A stretch of DNA of 5,368 nt from Verrucomicrobiota bacterium. Lineage in GTDB: Bacteria > Verrucomicrobiota > Verrucomicrobiia > Limisphaerales > AV2. The notes under the pieces were generated by a model. It was not told the DNA's origin. It was given only the letters and a program-made list of their open reading frames with translations, and did no database searches. This document shows, piece by piece, positions 1 through 5,368 of this stretch (position 1 is the first letter of the stretch; each line of letters begins with the position of its first letter). The stretch lies in contig QHOP01000469.1 in NCBI GenBank assembly GCA_003219345.1, positions 1 to 5,368 of the forward strand, read 5' to 3'. The position numbers and the translations under genes are program-made.

Positions 1-2
1 AC

Positions 3-206
3 TCAATCGATCGGCAGCCCAAGCTGTCCGAACCATGTGACTTTGTCCCAGTAACCGCGCTGAAAACGAATCCGGCCCTCCACGATGTGGAAAAACTCGG
101 ACCCGCGCAACGTGAAACTGCGTCCGCCGGCCGTGCTTGATACTACCACCACTGGCGTGGTGGTATGGTCCCAAGCTGCGCCCCGGGCCGGGTTCGAAAA
201 AACGCG
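3..206 (-). pseudogene. NTF2/SnoaL-like protein, 3' remnant
   Basis: Read on the minus strand, this frame is open for 67 codons and ends in TGA at 5-3. Its last 43 residues look like the C-terminal half of an NTF2-fold (SnoaL/ketosteroid isomerase-like) protein: TAGGRSFTLRG, then FFHIVEGRIRF, then QRGYWDK and FGQLGLPID. The pattern of a G-R-I strand, a Y-W-D motif and a terminal Q-L-G-L-P is typical of that family. Family members usually have about 120-150 residues, so roughly half is missing. An in-frame TGA at 209-207 blocks the frame upstream, and there is no ATG or convincing start. The neighbouring minus frame reads GTIPP just before a hairpin, which fits the family's usual IPPTG stretch and suggests a frameshift there. 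The frame segment 135-206 is therefore of doubtful origin. It diverges from the cluster to its right. Function is unassignable; such proteins may be enzymes or ligand-binding folds. An alternative is a short intact gene starting at a GTG inside the hairpin, which I consider unlikely. Confidence 0.55.
144..165. repeat. Perfect 9-bp hairpin
   Basis: TACCACCAC and GTGGTGGTA form a perfect 9-base-pair stem around a TGGC loop. CTTG at 136-139 and CAAG at 172-175 add a weak outer inverted match. There is no following T-run, so it does not look like an intrinsic terminator. It sits exactly where the NTF2-like homology breaks, so it may be part of a small inserted element or the scar of one. An operator role for the gene starting at 283 is possible but unsupported. 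Confidence 0.6.
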
Positions 207-241
207 TCACGCTCAAAGCCGTGATCCGGGTCGGTTCATGC

Positions 242-271
242 TTGGCTATTGCCGGCTTCTCGGGGCATAGT
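242..271 (+). promoter_or_regulatory. Weak sigma70-like promoter candidate
   Basis: TTGGCT at 242-247 and CATAGT at 266-271 are separated by 18 bases and match the -35 and -10 consensus at 3 and 4 of 6 positions. They are the best pair I found between the decayed gene and the propeller gene. Use of this promoter would start the transcript only a few bases before the GTG at 283, giving an almost leaderless message, which agrees with the lack of a Shine-Dalgarno sequence there. The match is weak and could be chance. Confidence 0.2.
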
Positions 272-282
272 CGGTCCGACCC

Positions 283-2148
283 GTGAGATTCGCTCTGCTC
301 TGTTACTTTTGCGCCGCACACCTCGTATTCGGTGGCGCTGCAATGTCTGCACAGGGTCGGTTTGAGTCCCTCGGCATCCCGGTTCGCAAAGGTGGTTTGA
401 TGGGGTGCATTGTCGGGCCTGACGGCCGCGGCGGCGAGGCGCTGTACTTCAACTTCAATCAGCTCAGCGGGCTGCTGTTCCTGGTGCAGGTCGATCCGGA
501 TACCGGCCAGGCACGGCAATTCAACGCGCCGCGAGGCCCGGGCGCGTGGGCGTTCATTGTCGGGCCGGACGATAAAATTTATCTCGGCAGCTGGGACGGC
601 GCCCTGATCCTGCGCTTTGATCCGCAACAACCGGAGAAGGGCCTCGAAGTCGTCGGCAAACCGTCACGCACCGAGGATTACCTGTGGCAATTCGACCTCG
701 GCAAGGACGGCACGCTTTACGCCTGCACGTATCCCAATGCCAAACTCGTCCGCTTTGATCCGAAGACTGGAGCAATGGAGGACCTCGGACGGATGCACGC
801 GACTGAAATGTACGCGCGAAGCCTCGCGGTCGGGCCGAATGGCAAGGTATACGTCGGCATCGGCACGGAGAAAGGCGACCTCGTTGTCTTCGACCCGGCA
901 ACGGGCCAGCATCGCGGCATCCTGCCCAAAGGATTGCGGGGCGCCAAGGGCTGGAGCACCGTGTCGGTGTCGCGCCGGGTTGATGGCCAGGTTTACGCGG
1001 AGTTCGGACCGAACCTGATGCAGCTCGACGACGAAACGGCCACGATCGTCGAACGCGCGCCTGAAAGGCCTCCGCTCAAATTGCGCGACGGGCGCGAAGT
1101 GGTCGCCTTTGGTCGAGGCACGTTCTCACTGAAGGATCCGCGAACCGGCCAGGCCGTCGAGCGCAGCTTCAAGTATGAGAGCGCCGGGGATTATATTTTC
1201 ATGGTCGGCGTGGGCCCGAGCAACTGTGTGTATGGCAGCACCGCGATGCCGCTGGAGATCTTCCGCCATGATCCTCGCTCCGGTCGTAGCGCGCATCTGG
1301 GCGGAATGCCGGGCGGCGAAGTGTATTCGATGCTCGAACACGAGCAGAACCTCTACCTTTGCTACTACGGCGGCGCGGTGATGAATCTCTATAATCCCGC
1401 GAAGCCTTTCTGGAAGTTCGGCGCCGGCGCGGACTGTAATCCGATCTCATTCGGCGGCGTCGGCGACGGCCACCTCCGTCCGCGCGCGATGATCCGCGGG
1501 CCGGACGGCTTGATCTACATCGGCAGCGAACCGCCCTACGGAGAACTCGGCGGTGCGCTCGGGGTGTGGGACCCGAAGCAGAACAAGACAATCGAGAATT
1601 ACCGGCATCTGGTGACGAATCAAAGCATCGCCTCGCTGGTCTGGGAACCCAGGAGCGGCTTGATCTTCGGCGGCAGCGGCAATTACGGTGGCGGAGGCAG
1701 GCGGCCCGCCGAGCAGGAGGCGAAGTTCTTTGCGTTCGATCCGAAGAAGAAGTGGAAGGTGTTTGAAGCCTCCCTTGTGCCGGGCGCGGTGAAATATCCT
1801 GCCACCTGCGCGGCGCAAGGCAAAGTGTTCACGACCGTCGGTGACAAGCTGCTGGTGTTCGACCCGCAGCTGATGAAGGTCGTGCGGACGGTGATGCTGC
1901 CTGGGGCGCAACTGGACATTTCGCTTGGCCAGCATCGCAGTGGAAAGTTGGTTGGACTGACAGCGAAGGGTGTTTATTTTCTTGACCCGGACAGAGGCGA
2001 AGGCGTTCACAGCGCCGAAGCTCCCGTGCCTGTGAACTGCGGGTTTGGGCTGGTGGATGATGCGGTGTATTTCGGGTCGAAAGCCGAATTGTGGCGGTAT
2101 TGGTTGCCGCAGCTTGACGTGAACACGGAACAGGTAAAAACAAAGTAA
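283..2148 (+). CDS. Exported multi-bladed beta-propeller protein
   Basis: The 621-residue product starts at GTG. Residues 1-25 form a Sec-type signal peptide: a short basic start, a hydrophobic core ALLCYFCAAHLVFGGAA, and a likely cut near SAQ-G. The body is built from a recurring propeller-blade signature of the kind GPDGxIYxG...LxxFDPxTG. Copies are visible near residues 44-75, 94-114, 141-160, 184-208, 311-333, 407-431, 482-487, 523-528 and 564-569, with a final strand near 596-606. Such folds (NHL, SMP-30, PQQ-like and WD40-like sheets) act as binding scaffolds or as lactonase-type and lyase-type enzymes; no catalytic motif is recognisable, so no reaction is assigned. The linker at 466-480 is rich in glycine and arginine. 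It is the first gene of the cluster, 14 bases before the nitrilase-fold gene. The GTG was preferred over the ATG at 343 because only the GTG supplies the signal peptide, although neither has a good ribosome site. The periplasmic or extracellular location is inferred. Confidence 0.85.
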   Translation: MRFALLCYFCAAHLVFGGAAMSAQGRFESLGIPVRKGGLMGCIVGPDGRGGEALYFNFNQLSGLLFLVQVDPDTGQARQFNAPRGPGAWAFIVGPDDKIYLGSWDGALILRFDPQQPEKGLEVVGKPSRTEDYLWQFDLGKDGTLYACTYPNAKLVRFDPKTGAMEDLGRMHATEMYARSLAVGPNGKVYVGIGTEKGDLVVFDPATGQHRGILPKGLRGAKGWSTVSVSRRVDGQVYAEFGPNLMQLDDETATIVERAPERPPLKLRDGREVVAFGRGTFSLKDPRTGQAVERSFKYESAGDYIFMVGVGPSNCVYGSTAMPLEIFRHDPRSGRSAHLGGMPGGEVYSMLEHEQNLYLCYYGGAVMNLYNPAKPFWKFGAGADCNPISFGGVGDGHLRPRAMIRGPDGLIYIGSEPPYGELGGALGVWDPKQNKTIENYRHLVTNQSIASLVWEPRSGLIFGGSGNYGGGGRRPAEQEAKFFAFDPKKKWKVFEASLVPGAVKYPATCAAQGKVFTTVGDKLLVFDPQLMKVVRTVMLPGAQLDISLGQHRSGKLVGLTAKGVYFLDPDRGEGVHSAEAPVPVNCGFGLVDDAVYFGSKAELWRYWLPQLDVNTEQVKTK

Positions 2149-2153
2149 AAGGA
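2147..2153 (+). promoter_or_regulatory. Ribosome binding site of the nitrilase-fold gene
   Basis: AAAAGGA lies 9 bases before the ATG at 2163 and overlaps the TAA stop of the propeller gene at 2146-2148. This placement supports the chosen start and suggests translational coupling, because ribosomes ending on the first gene arrive at this site. Confidence 0.7.
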
Positions 2154-2162
2154 TCACTCCTT

Positions 2163-3569
2163 ATGAAAACAACTCTCTTCACACGAACCCGACTTCGTTG
2201 GTGCGTCTCGGCGGTTTTTCTCACGCTCGCGTCGCCGTTCTGGACTTCCATGCGTGCCGAGTCGAGTGACATAAATCGAACGTCAGAGGGCTGGAAGACC
2301 GCGTCCCCTCGCGACGAGATTCGGCCGGCGTTCGAGTTCAAGCGTGATGGCGGACCGGCCGGGCATGGCAGCCTCCTCATTCGTGCGGACGACCGGGAGG
2401 GTCTGGATGGAAACTGGGTGAAGACCTTTCCTGTCGAGGGCGGTCGCTACTACCACTTCCGTGCGGTGCGCCGCGTGACCAATGTGGCTGCCCCACGTCG
2501 CAGCGTGCTCGCCCGTATCCTGTGGCGTGATGACAAGGGCCAACCCGTTCACCGCGACGCACCGGGTGCGACCAGCTACGCGCCGGGCGAAGCGCCTGTC
2601 GCTGAGCCGGAGTACCCGGCAGACCGGGATTCCGGCCCGTCCGGCTGGACCGAAGTCGAGGATGTTTATCAGGCTCCGTCCAAGGCCACGCACGCGATCG
2701 TCGAACTGTATCTTCGCTGGGCGACGCGGGCGCAGGTTGAATGGAGTGAGATTTCGCTGGCGGAGACCAACGCCCCGCCTCCGCGCAAGGTGCGCCTGGC
2801 CTCGGTACACTTCCGGCCTTCCGGCAAGAAAACGGCGGCGGAGAACTGTAGATTGTTCGCGCCTTTCATTGAAGAAGCGGCGCGCCAAAAAGCCGACCTG
2901 GTGGTGTTGCCGGAAACGCTCACCGTCTGCGGCACCGGCCTTTCCTATGCCGACGCTGCGGAGCCGATTCCAGGGCCGTCCACGGATTATTTCGCATCGC
3001 TCGCCAAACAACACGATCTGTATCTCGTCGCCGGACTGGTGGAGCGCGAGCGGCACCTCATCTACAACGTGGCCGTGCTCCTCGGTCCGGACGGTCGGAT
3101 CATTGGCAAGTATCGGAAGGCCACCTTGCCCCGCAGCGAGATCGAGGGAGGCATCACGCCCGGCGAGGAATACCCCGTCTTCGACACGCGCTTCGGCAGG
3201 CTCGGGATGATGGTGTGCTACGATGGGTTCTTCCCCGAAGTCGCCAGACAACTGAGCAACCGTGGCGCGGAGGTGATCGCCTTTCCGGTCTGGGGCTGCA
3301 ACCCGTTACTCGCCGCCGCGCGCGCCTGCGAGAACCACGTCTATCTTGTCAGCAGCACCTACACCGACCCGCAGAGCCACTGGATGCTGTCCGCGATTTA
3401 TGACCGCGAGGGCCGCGTGCTCGCGCAAGCGAAGGAGTGGGGCACTGTCACTGTGGCGGAAGTCGATCTCAACAAGCGGTTGTACTGGTCGAGCCTTGGA
3501 GATTTCAGGTCGGAAATCCCACGGCACCGACCGGTGTGGCCCGGGGAGGCTCAGGCGTTGAAGCGTTAA
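2163..3569 (+). CDS. Exported carbon-nitrogen hydrolase with N-terminal beta-sandwich-like domain
   Basis: The 468-residue product has a Sec-type signal peptide at residues 1-32, with basic residues among the first 12, a hydrophobic stretch CVSAVFLTLASPFW and a probable cut after MRA. Residues about 40-200 resemble a galactose-binding or CBM4/9-like beta-sandwich: GHGSLLIRADD, then NWVKTFPVEGGRYYHFRA, and a final VEWSEISLAE strand. Residues about 208-445 are a nitrilase-superfamily domain. Its triad is complete: Glu251 in VVLPET, Lys319 in KYRKATLP and Cys352 in MMVCYDGFFPE. These enzymes hydrolyse amide, carbamoyl or nitrile C-N bonds through a cysteine thioester; the substrate here is not readable. 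Most family members are cytosolic single-domain proteins of about 260-330 residues, so export and the extra domain are notable. The ATG has a good ribosome site 9 bases upstream. The last codons lie in an octamer repeat array. The fold and triad are seen; the N-terminal domain assignment and location are inferred. Confidence 0.9.
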   Translation: MKTTLFTRTRLRWCVSAVFLTLASPFWTSMRAESSDINRTSEGWKTASPRDEIRPAFEFKRDGGPAGHGSLLIRADDREGLDGNWVKTFPVEGGRYYHFRAVRRVTNVAAPRRSVLARILWRDDKGQPVHRDAPGATSYAPGEAPVAEPEYPADRDSGPSGWTEVEDVYQAPSKATHAIVELYLRWATRAQVEWSEISLAETNAPPPRKVRLASVHFRPSGKKTAAENCRLFAPFIEEAARQKADLVVLPETLTVCGTGLSYADAAEPIPGPSTDYFASLAKQHDLYLVAGLVERERHLIYNVAVLLGPDGRIIGKYRKATLPRSEIEGGITPGEEYPVFDTRFGRLGMMVCYDGFFPEVARQLSNRGAEVIAFPVWGCNPLLAAARACENHVYLVSSTYTDPQSHWMLSAIYDREGRVLAQAKEWGTVTVAEVDLNKRLYWSSLGDFRSEIPRHRPVWPGEAQALKR

Positions 3570-3586
3570 ATGGTTGACCCGTTGAA
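3555..3586 (+). repeat. Degenerate 8-bp tandem repeat, four units
   Basis: Four consecutive octamers read GCGTTGAA, GCGTTAAA, TGGTTGAC and CCGTTGAA, fitting nnGTTrAm. A fifth partial unit TGGT follows at 3587, and a related CTTGAACGGT lies at 3595-3604. The array begins inside the nitrilase-fold gene, supplies its final codons and TAA stop (3567-3569), and extends into the gap before the amidohydrolase gene. Eight is not a multiple of three, so gain or loss of a unit would change the protein's end. No palindrome is present, so it is not a terminator. Confidence 0.6.
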
Positions 3587-3616
3587 TGGTCCCGCTTGAA
3601 CGGTGCAAAGTTTCAA

Positions 3617-3620
3617 CAGG
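3617..3620 (+). promoter_or_regulatory. Weak ribosome site deciding the amidohydrolase start
   Basis: CAGG lies 9 bases before the ATG at 3630. It is weak, but nothing comparable precedes the in-frame GTG at 3603. The ATG also starts the protein directly at the first beta strand and metal motif, so it is preferred. Confidence 0.4.
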
Positions 3621-3629
3621 CGATCCAGC

Positions 3630-4415
3630 ATGGAAATCTGGGACCTTCACTGCCATCTGCACGGCGTGCCGGGGAACACCCCGGAGGCGCGGCTTGCCAA
3701 ACTGCTCGAATACGCCGACCGCATGAGCATCGCACGGCTATGCGTCTTCATGGGCATGGAGTGGAGTTACGATCCGTCGCCCGAGAAAATGCGCCAGGAC
3801 AACGACGAGGTGTTGCGCGCCGTCCACCACTTTCCCGACCGGGCGTTCGGCTTCGTGTATCTCAATCCCCGGCACACACAAGCCAGCCTCGACGAACTCA
3901 ACCGCTGCGTGAGGGACGGCCCGATGGCTGGCGTGAAGCTGTGGGTCGCGCAACATTGCAACGAGGCGGAACTCGACCCGATCATCGAACGCGCGACCGA
4001 ACTGAAGGCCGTCGTGTTTCAGCACACCTGGCTCAAGATCACCGGCAATCTGCCCGGTGAATCCACGCCGATGGAACTCGCGGAGCTCGCCGCTCGACAC
4101 CCGGGCGCGACGATCGTTTGCGGCCACTCCGGCGGCGATTGGGAACGCGGCCTGCGCGCGATTCGGCCGCACAAAAATGTCCATGCCGAACTGGGCGGCG
4201 GTGATCCGACGGCCGGTTTCACCGAGATGGCTGTGCGCGAACTCGGCGCCGAGCGCGTCATTTATGGCAGCGATGTCGGCGGACGGAGCTTCGCGTCGCA
4301 ACTGGCGAAGGTGCTCGGAGCGGACATCGCGGAATCAGCCAAACGGCTCATCCTCGGCCAGAACCTGAAGCGGTTGCTCAACCCGATCCTGCAACACAAA
4401 GGAATCAACGTGTGA
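3630..4415 (+). CDS. Amidohydrolase-2 family metal-dependent hydrolase
   Basis: The 261-residue protein is a TIM-barrel amidohydrolase of the amidohydrolase-2 type (Pfam Amidohydro_2). It begins with EIWDLHCHLHG, placing the DxHxH motif at residues 5-9 with metal ligands His7 and His9. The remaining expected ligands are His132 in VVFQHTW, His166 in IVCGHSGGD and Asp215 in VIYGSDVGG. The GVKLW strand at 101-105 and the closing helix ending near ILGQNLKRLL are also typical. The family carries out hydrolysis or non-oxidative decarboxylation of small carbonyl compounds, so the set of ligands supports an active enzyme but does not name the substrate. No signal peptide is visible, so it is probably cytoplasmic, unlike the other three products of the cluster. 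It is somewhat shorter than many relatives (about 280-340 residues) but appears complete. It follows the nitrilase-fold gene after 60 bases and overlaps the next gene by 4. An in-frame GTG at 3603 would add nine residues and was not chosen. Confidence 0.9.
   Translation: MEIWDLHCHLHGVPGNTPEARLAKLLEYADRMSIARLCVFMGMEWSYDPSPEKMRQDNDEVLRAVHHFPDRAFGFVYLNPRHTQASLDELNRCVRDGPMAGVKLWVAQHCNEAELDPIIERATELKAVVFQHTWLKITGNLPGESTPMELAELAARHPGATIVCGHSGGDWERGLRAIRPHKNVHAELGGGDPTAGFTEMAVRELGAERVIYGSDVGGRSFASQLAKVLGADIAESAKRLILGQNLKRLLNPILQHKGINV
4398..4403 (+). promoter_or_regulatory. Ribosome binding site supporting the GTG at 4412
   Basis: AAAGGA lies 8 bases before GTG 4412, inside the 3' end of the amidohydrolase gene. 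The start overlaps that gene's TGA as GTGA, a classic coupling arrangement. This is the strongest evidence that translation begins before, not after, the repeat at 4470-4612. Confidence 0.65.
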
Positions 4416-5368
4416 GTAATCGACGTGAGATGCTGTCTGGAAATCTGGAGCGTGTGGCAGCGCAATCCAGTAGCGCAGGTTTCCAAACCTGCAGTATCGC
4501 CGACTTCGAAGTCGGCCGAACGCAGCAAACGCGCAGCGTTGTGGACTTGGACGCTGAACGGTTTGGAAACCCGCGCCGCAAATGCGCGAGCAGACTGGGA
4601 AGTCTGCGCTACGACTCTCTCGACCGCCGTGACTTCCTCAAGGCTGCTCTGGCGATGACAGGTGTTACTGCCCTCAGCAGCGCTGACACAACGGCAAACA
4701 GCGCGCCAGCGAGGCTGACCGACGTGAACGTCAATCTCTCGCGCTGGCCATTGCGTCGTTTGCGCGGCGACGACACGAGCGCGCTCGTCGCCATGCTCCG
4801 CCGTCAAGGCGTCGTGCAGGCGTGGGCGGGCAGTTTCGACGGTCTCTTGCACAAAGACATCGCCTCGGCAAATGCACGGCTCGCCGACGAGTGCCGTCGC
4901 CACGGGCGCGGGCTGCTGCTGCCGTTCGGTTCGATCAACCCGAAACTGCCCGATTGGGAAGAGGAATTGCGCCGCTGTGCCGAGGATCACCGCATGCCCG
5001 GCATCAGGCTGCACCCGAATTATCACGGCTACAAACTTGACGATCCCGATTTCGCGCGGTTGCTGCGCCTTGCTGCTGCACGCCACTTGATTGTCCAACT
5101 CGCTGTCGTGATGGAAGACGAGCGTATGATGCACCCGCTTCTGCGGGTCGATCCCGTGGACACTGCCCCGCTCATCGGACTCGTCAAGCAGACGCCCGGC
5201 CTCCGGCTGGTGCTCCTGAACGCGCTCCGCACGCTGCGAGACCGGCCGTTGGCTGACCTCATCGCCGCCGGGGAGGTTTACGTTGAGATTTCCATGCTGG
5301 AAGGAGTGGGGGGCATCGCCAACCTGCTCGCGCAGGCACCGGTGAGCCGGGTGTTGGTCGGCTCACAC
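4412..5368 (+). CDS. Tat-exported amidohydrolase-like protein, partial, likely metal site lost
   Basis: The frame is open for 319 codons and runs off the right edge, so the C-terminus is missing. A twin-arginine signal, DRRDFLKAALAMTGVTALSS, occupies residues 71-90. The mature part aligns by eye with the amidohydrolase encoded just upstream: TDVNVNLSRWP at 103-113 for the DxHxH region, PGIRLHPNYHGY at 196-207 for the barrel's middle strand, RLVLLNALR at 265-273 for the CGHSGGD strand, and RVLVGSH at 313-319 for the YGSD strand. The HxH pair is NxN, the later histidine position is Asn270, and the aspartate is His319. It is therefore probably not a metal-dependent hydrolase of the usual kind and may be a pseudoenzyme or a binding protein. 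The GTG start has a good ribosome site and a 4-base overlap with the previous gene. About 47 leader residues (20-67) are encoded by a palindromic repeat, giving an unusually long region before the twin arginines. Start alternatives (ATG 4430, GTG 4541) lack better support. Confidence 0.75.
   Translation, partial: MSNRREMLSGNLERVAAQSSSAGFQTCSIADFEVGRTQQTRSVVDLDAERFGNPRRKCASRLGSLRYDSLDRRDFLKAALAMTGVTALSSADTTANSAPARLTDVNVNLSRWPLRRLRGDDTSALVAMLRRQGVVQAWAGSFDGLLHKDIASANARLADECRRHGRGLLLPFGSINPKLPDWEEELRRCAEDHRMPGIRLHPNYHGYKLDDPDFARLLRLAAARHLIVQLAVVMEDERMMHPLLRVDPVDTAPLIGLVKQTPGLRLVLLNALRTLRDRPLADLIAAGEVYVEISMLEGVGGIANLLAQAPVSRVLVGSH
4470..4612. repeat. 143-bp palindrome-rich repeat element inside a coding frame
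   Basis: The element is bounded by perfect 9-base inverted ends, GTAGCGCAG at 4470-4478 and CTGCGCTAC at 4604-4612; the match extends to 13 of 15 bases. Inside are successive stem-forming units: GCAGGTTT/AAACCTGC (4475-4492), the perfect 18-base palindrome GCCGACTTCGAAGTCGGC (4499-4516), CAGCGT/ACGCTG (4534-4556), GGTTT/AAACC (4560-4571), CGCGC/GCGCG (4572-4588) and GCAGACT/AGTCTGC (4590-4607). It carries no gene of its own and looks like a non-autonomous REP- or MITE-like repeat. Similar modules are, in my recollection, dispersed between genes in some Verrucomicrobia, but I cannot confirm copies here. It lies in the frame of the Tat protein gene with no stop codon. Removing 144 bases (4469-4612) would leave an in-frame, shorter leader. 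Confidence 0.8.

Noticed and set aside
144..165. Intrinsic terminator
   Set aside because: No T-run follows the stem on either strand, and no complete gene ends there.
85..270. 61-codon plus-strand open frame
   Set aside because: It lies antisense to the NTF2-like remnant, has no ribosome site and no family-like features, and runs through the hairpin.
343..345. ATG as start of the propeller gene
   Set aside because: It would remove the signal peptide that the GTG at 283 provides, and it has no better ribosome site.
1447..2157. 236-codon minus-strand open frame
   Set aside because: It is antisense to the propeller gene, whose blade repeats continue through this region.
2283..3251. 322-codon minus-strand open frame
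   Set aside because: It is antisense to the nitrilase-fold gene, whose catalytic motifs are unmistakable; long antisense frames are common in GC-rich coding DNA.
3603..3629. GTG start adding nine residues to the amidohydrolase
   Set aside because: There is no ribosome site before it, and the ATG at 3630 begins right at the first barrel strand.
4470..4612. CRISPR-like array
   Set aside because: The palindromes differ in sequence, are unevenly spaced and are framed by terminal inverted repeats, unlike identical repeats with equal spacers.
4262..5134. 290-codon minus-strand open frame
   Set aside because: It is antisense to two amidohydrolase-fold genes and crosses the repeat; the translation shows no domain-like pattern.

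Overview
The window is GC-rich bacterial DNA. Almost all of it is one co-directional gene cluster on the + strand, with a decayed gene fragment on the - strand at the left edge. The organism is probably a member of the Verrucomicrobiota or a related PVC-type lineage. That is inference, resting on the mix of exported beta-propeller, nitrilase-fold and amidohydrolase-2 proteins, a Tat-exported amidohydrolase relative, and two kinds of small repeat that I associate with such genomes (a palindrome-rich element ending in GTAGCGCAG/CTGCGCTAC and a degenerate GTTGAA octamer array). No taxonomic marker gene is present.

Layout. Positions 3-206 (-) hold the C-terminal part of an NTF2/SnoaL-like protein that lacks its N-terminal half; a perfect hairpin (144-165) lies where the recognisable part stops. 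Positions 207-282 are the short leader of the cluster. Gene 1 (283-2148) is an exported multi-bladed beta-propeller. Gene 2 (2163-3569, 14 bases later) is an exported two-domain protein, a beta-sandwich-like domain followed by a nitrilase-fold carbon-nitrogen hydrolase with a complete Glu-Lys-Cys triad. Gene 3 (3630-4415) is a cytoplasmic amidohydrolase-2 TIM-barrel enzyme with all expected metal ligands. Gene 4 (4412 to beyond the right edge) overlaps gene 3 by GTGA and encodes a Tat-signal protein of the same fold in which every metal ligand position appears substituted. Gene 4 has no stop codon before the window ends.

Working together. Spacing of 14 bases, 60 bases and a 4-base overlap suggests one transcription unit. 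Three products carry export signals (Sec, Sec, Tat) and one does not, so a plausible but unproven reading is a small pathway in which an amide or nitrile-like compound is handled outside the cytoplasm and a product is processed inside. The substrate cannot be read from the sequence.

The most unusual point is at the start of gene 4. A 143-base palindrome-rich repeat (4470-4612) lies inside the reading frame between the well-placed start codon and the twin-arginine motif and is read through without a stop, giving the Tat signal a roughly 70-residue leader.
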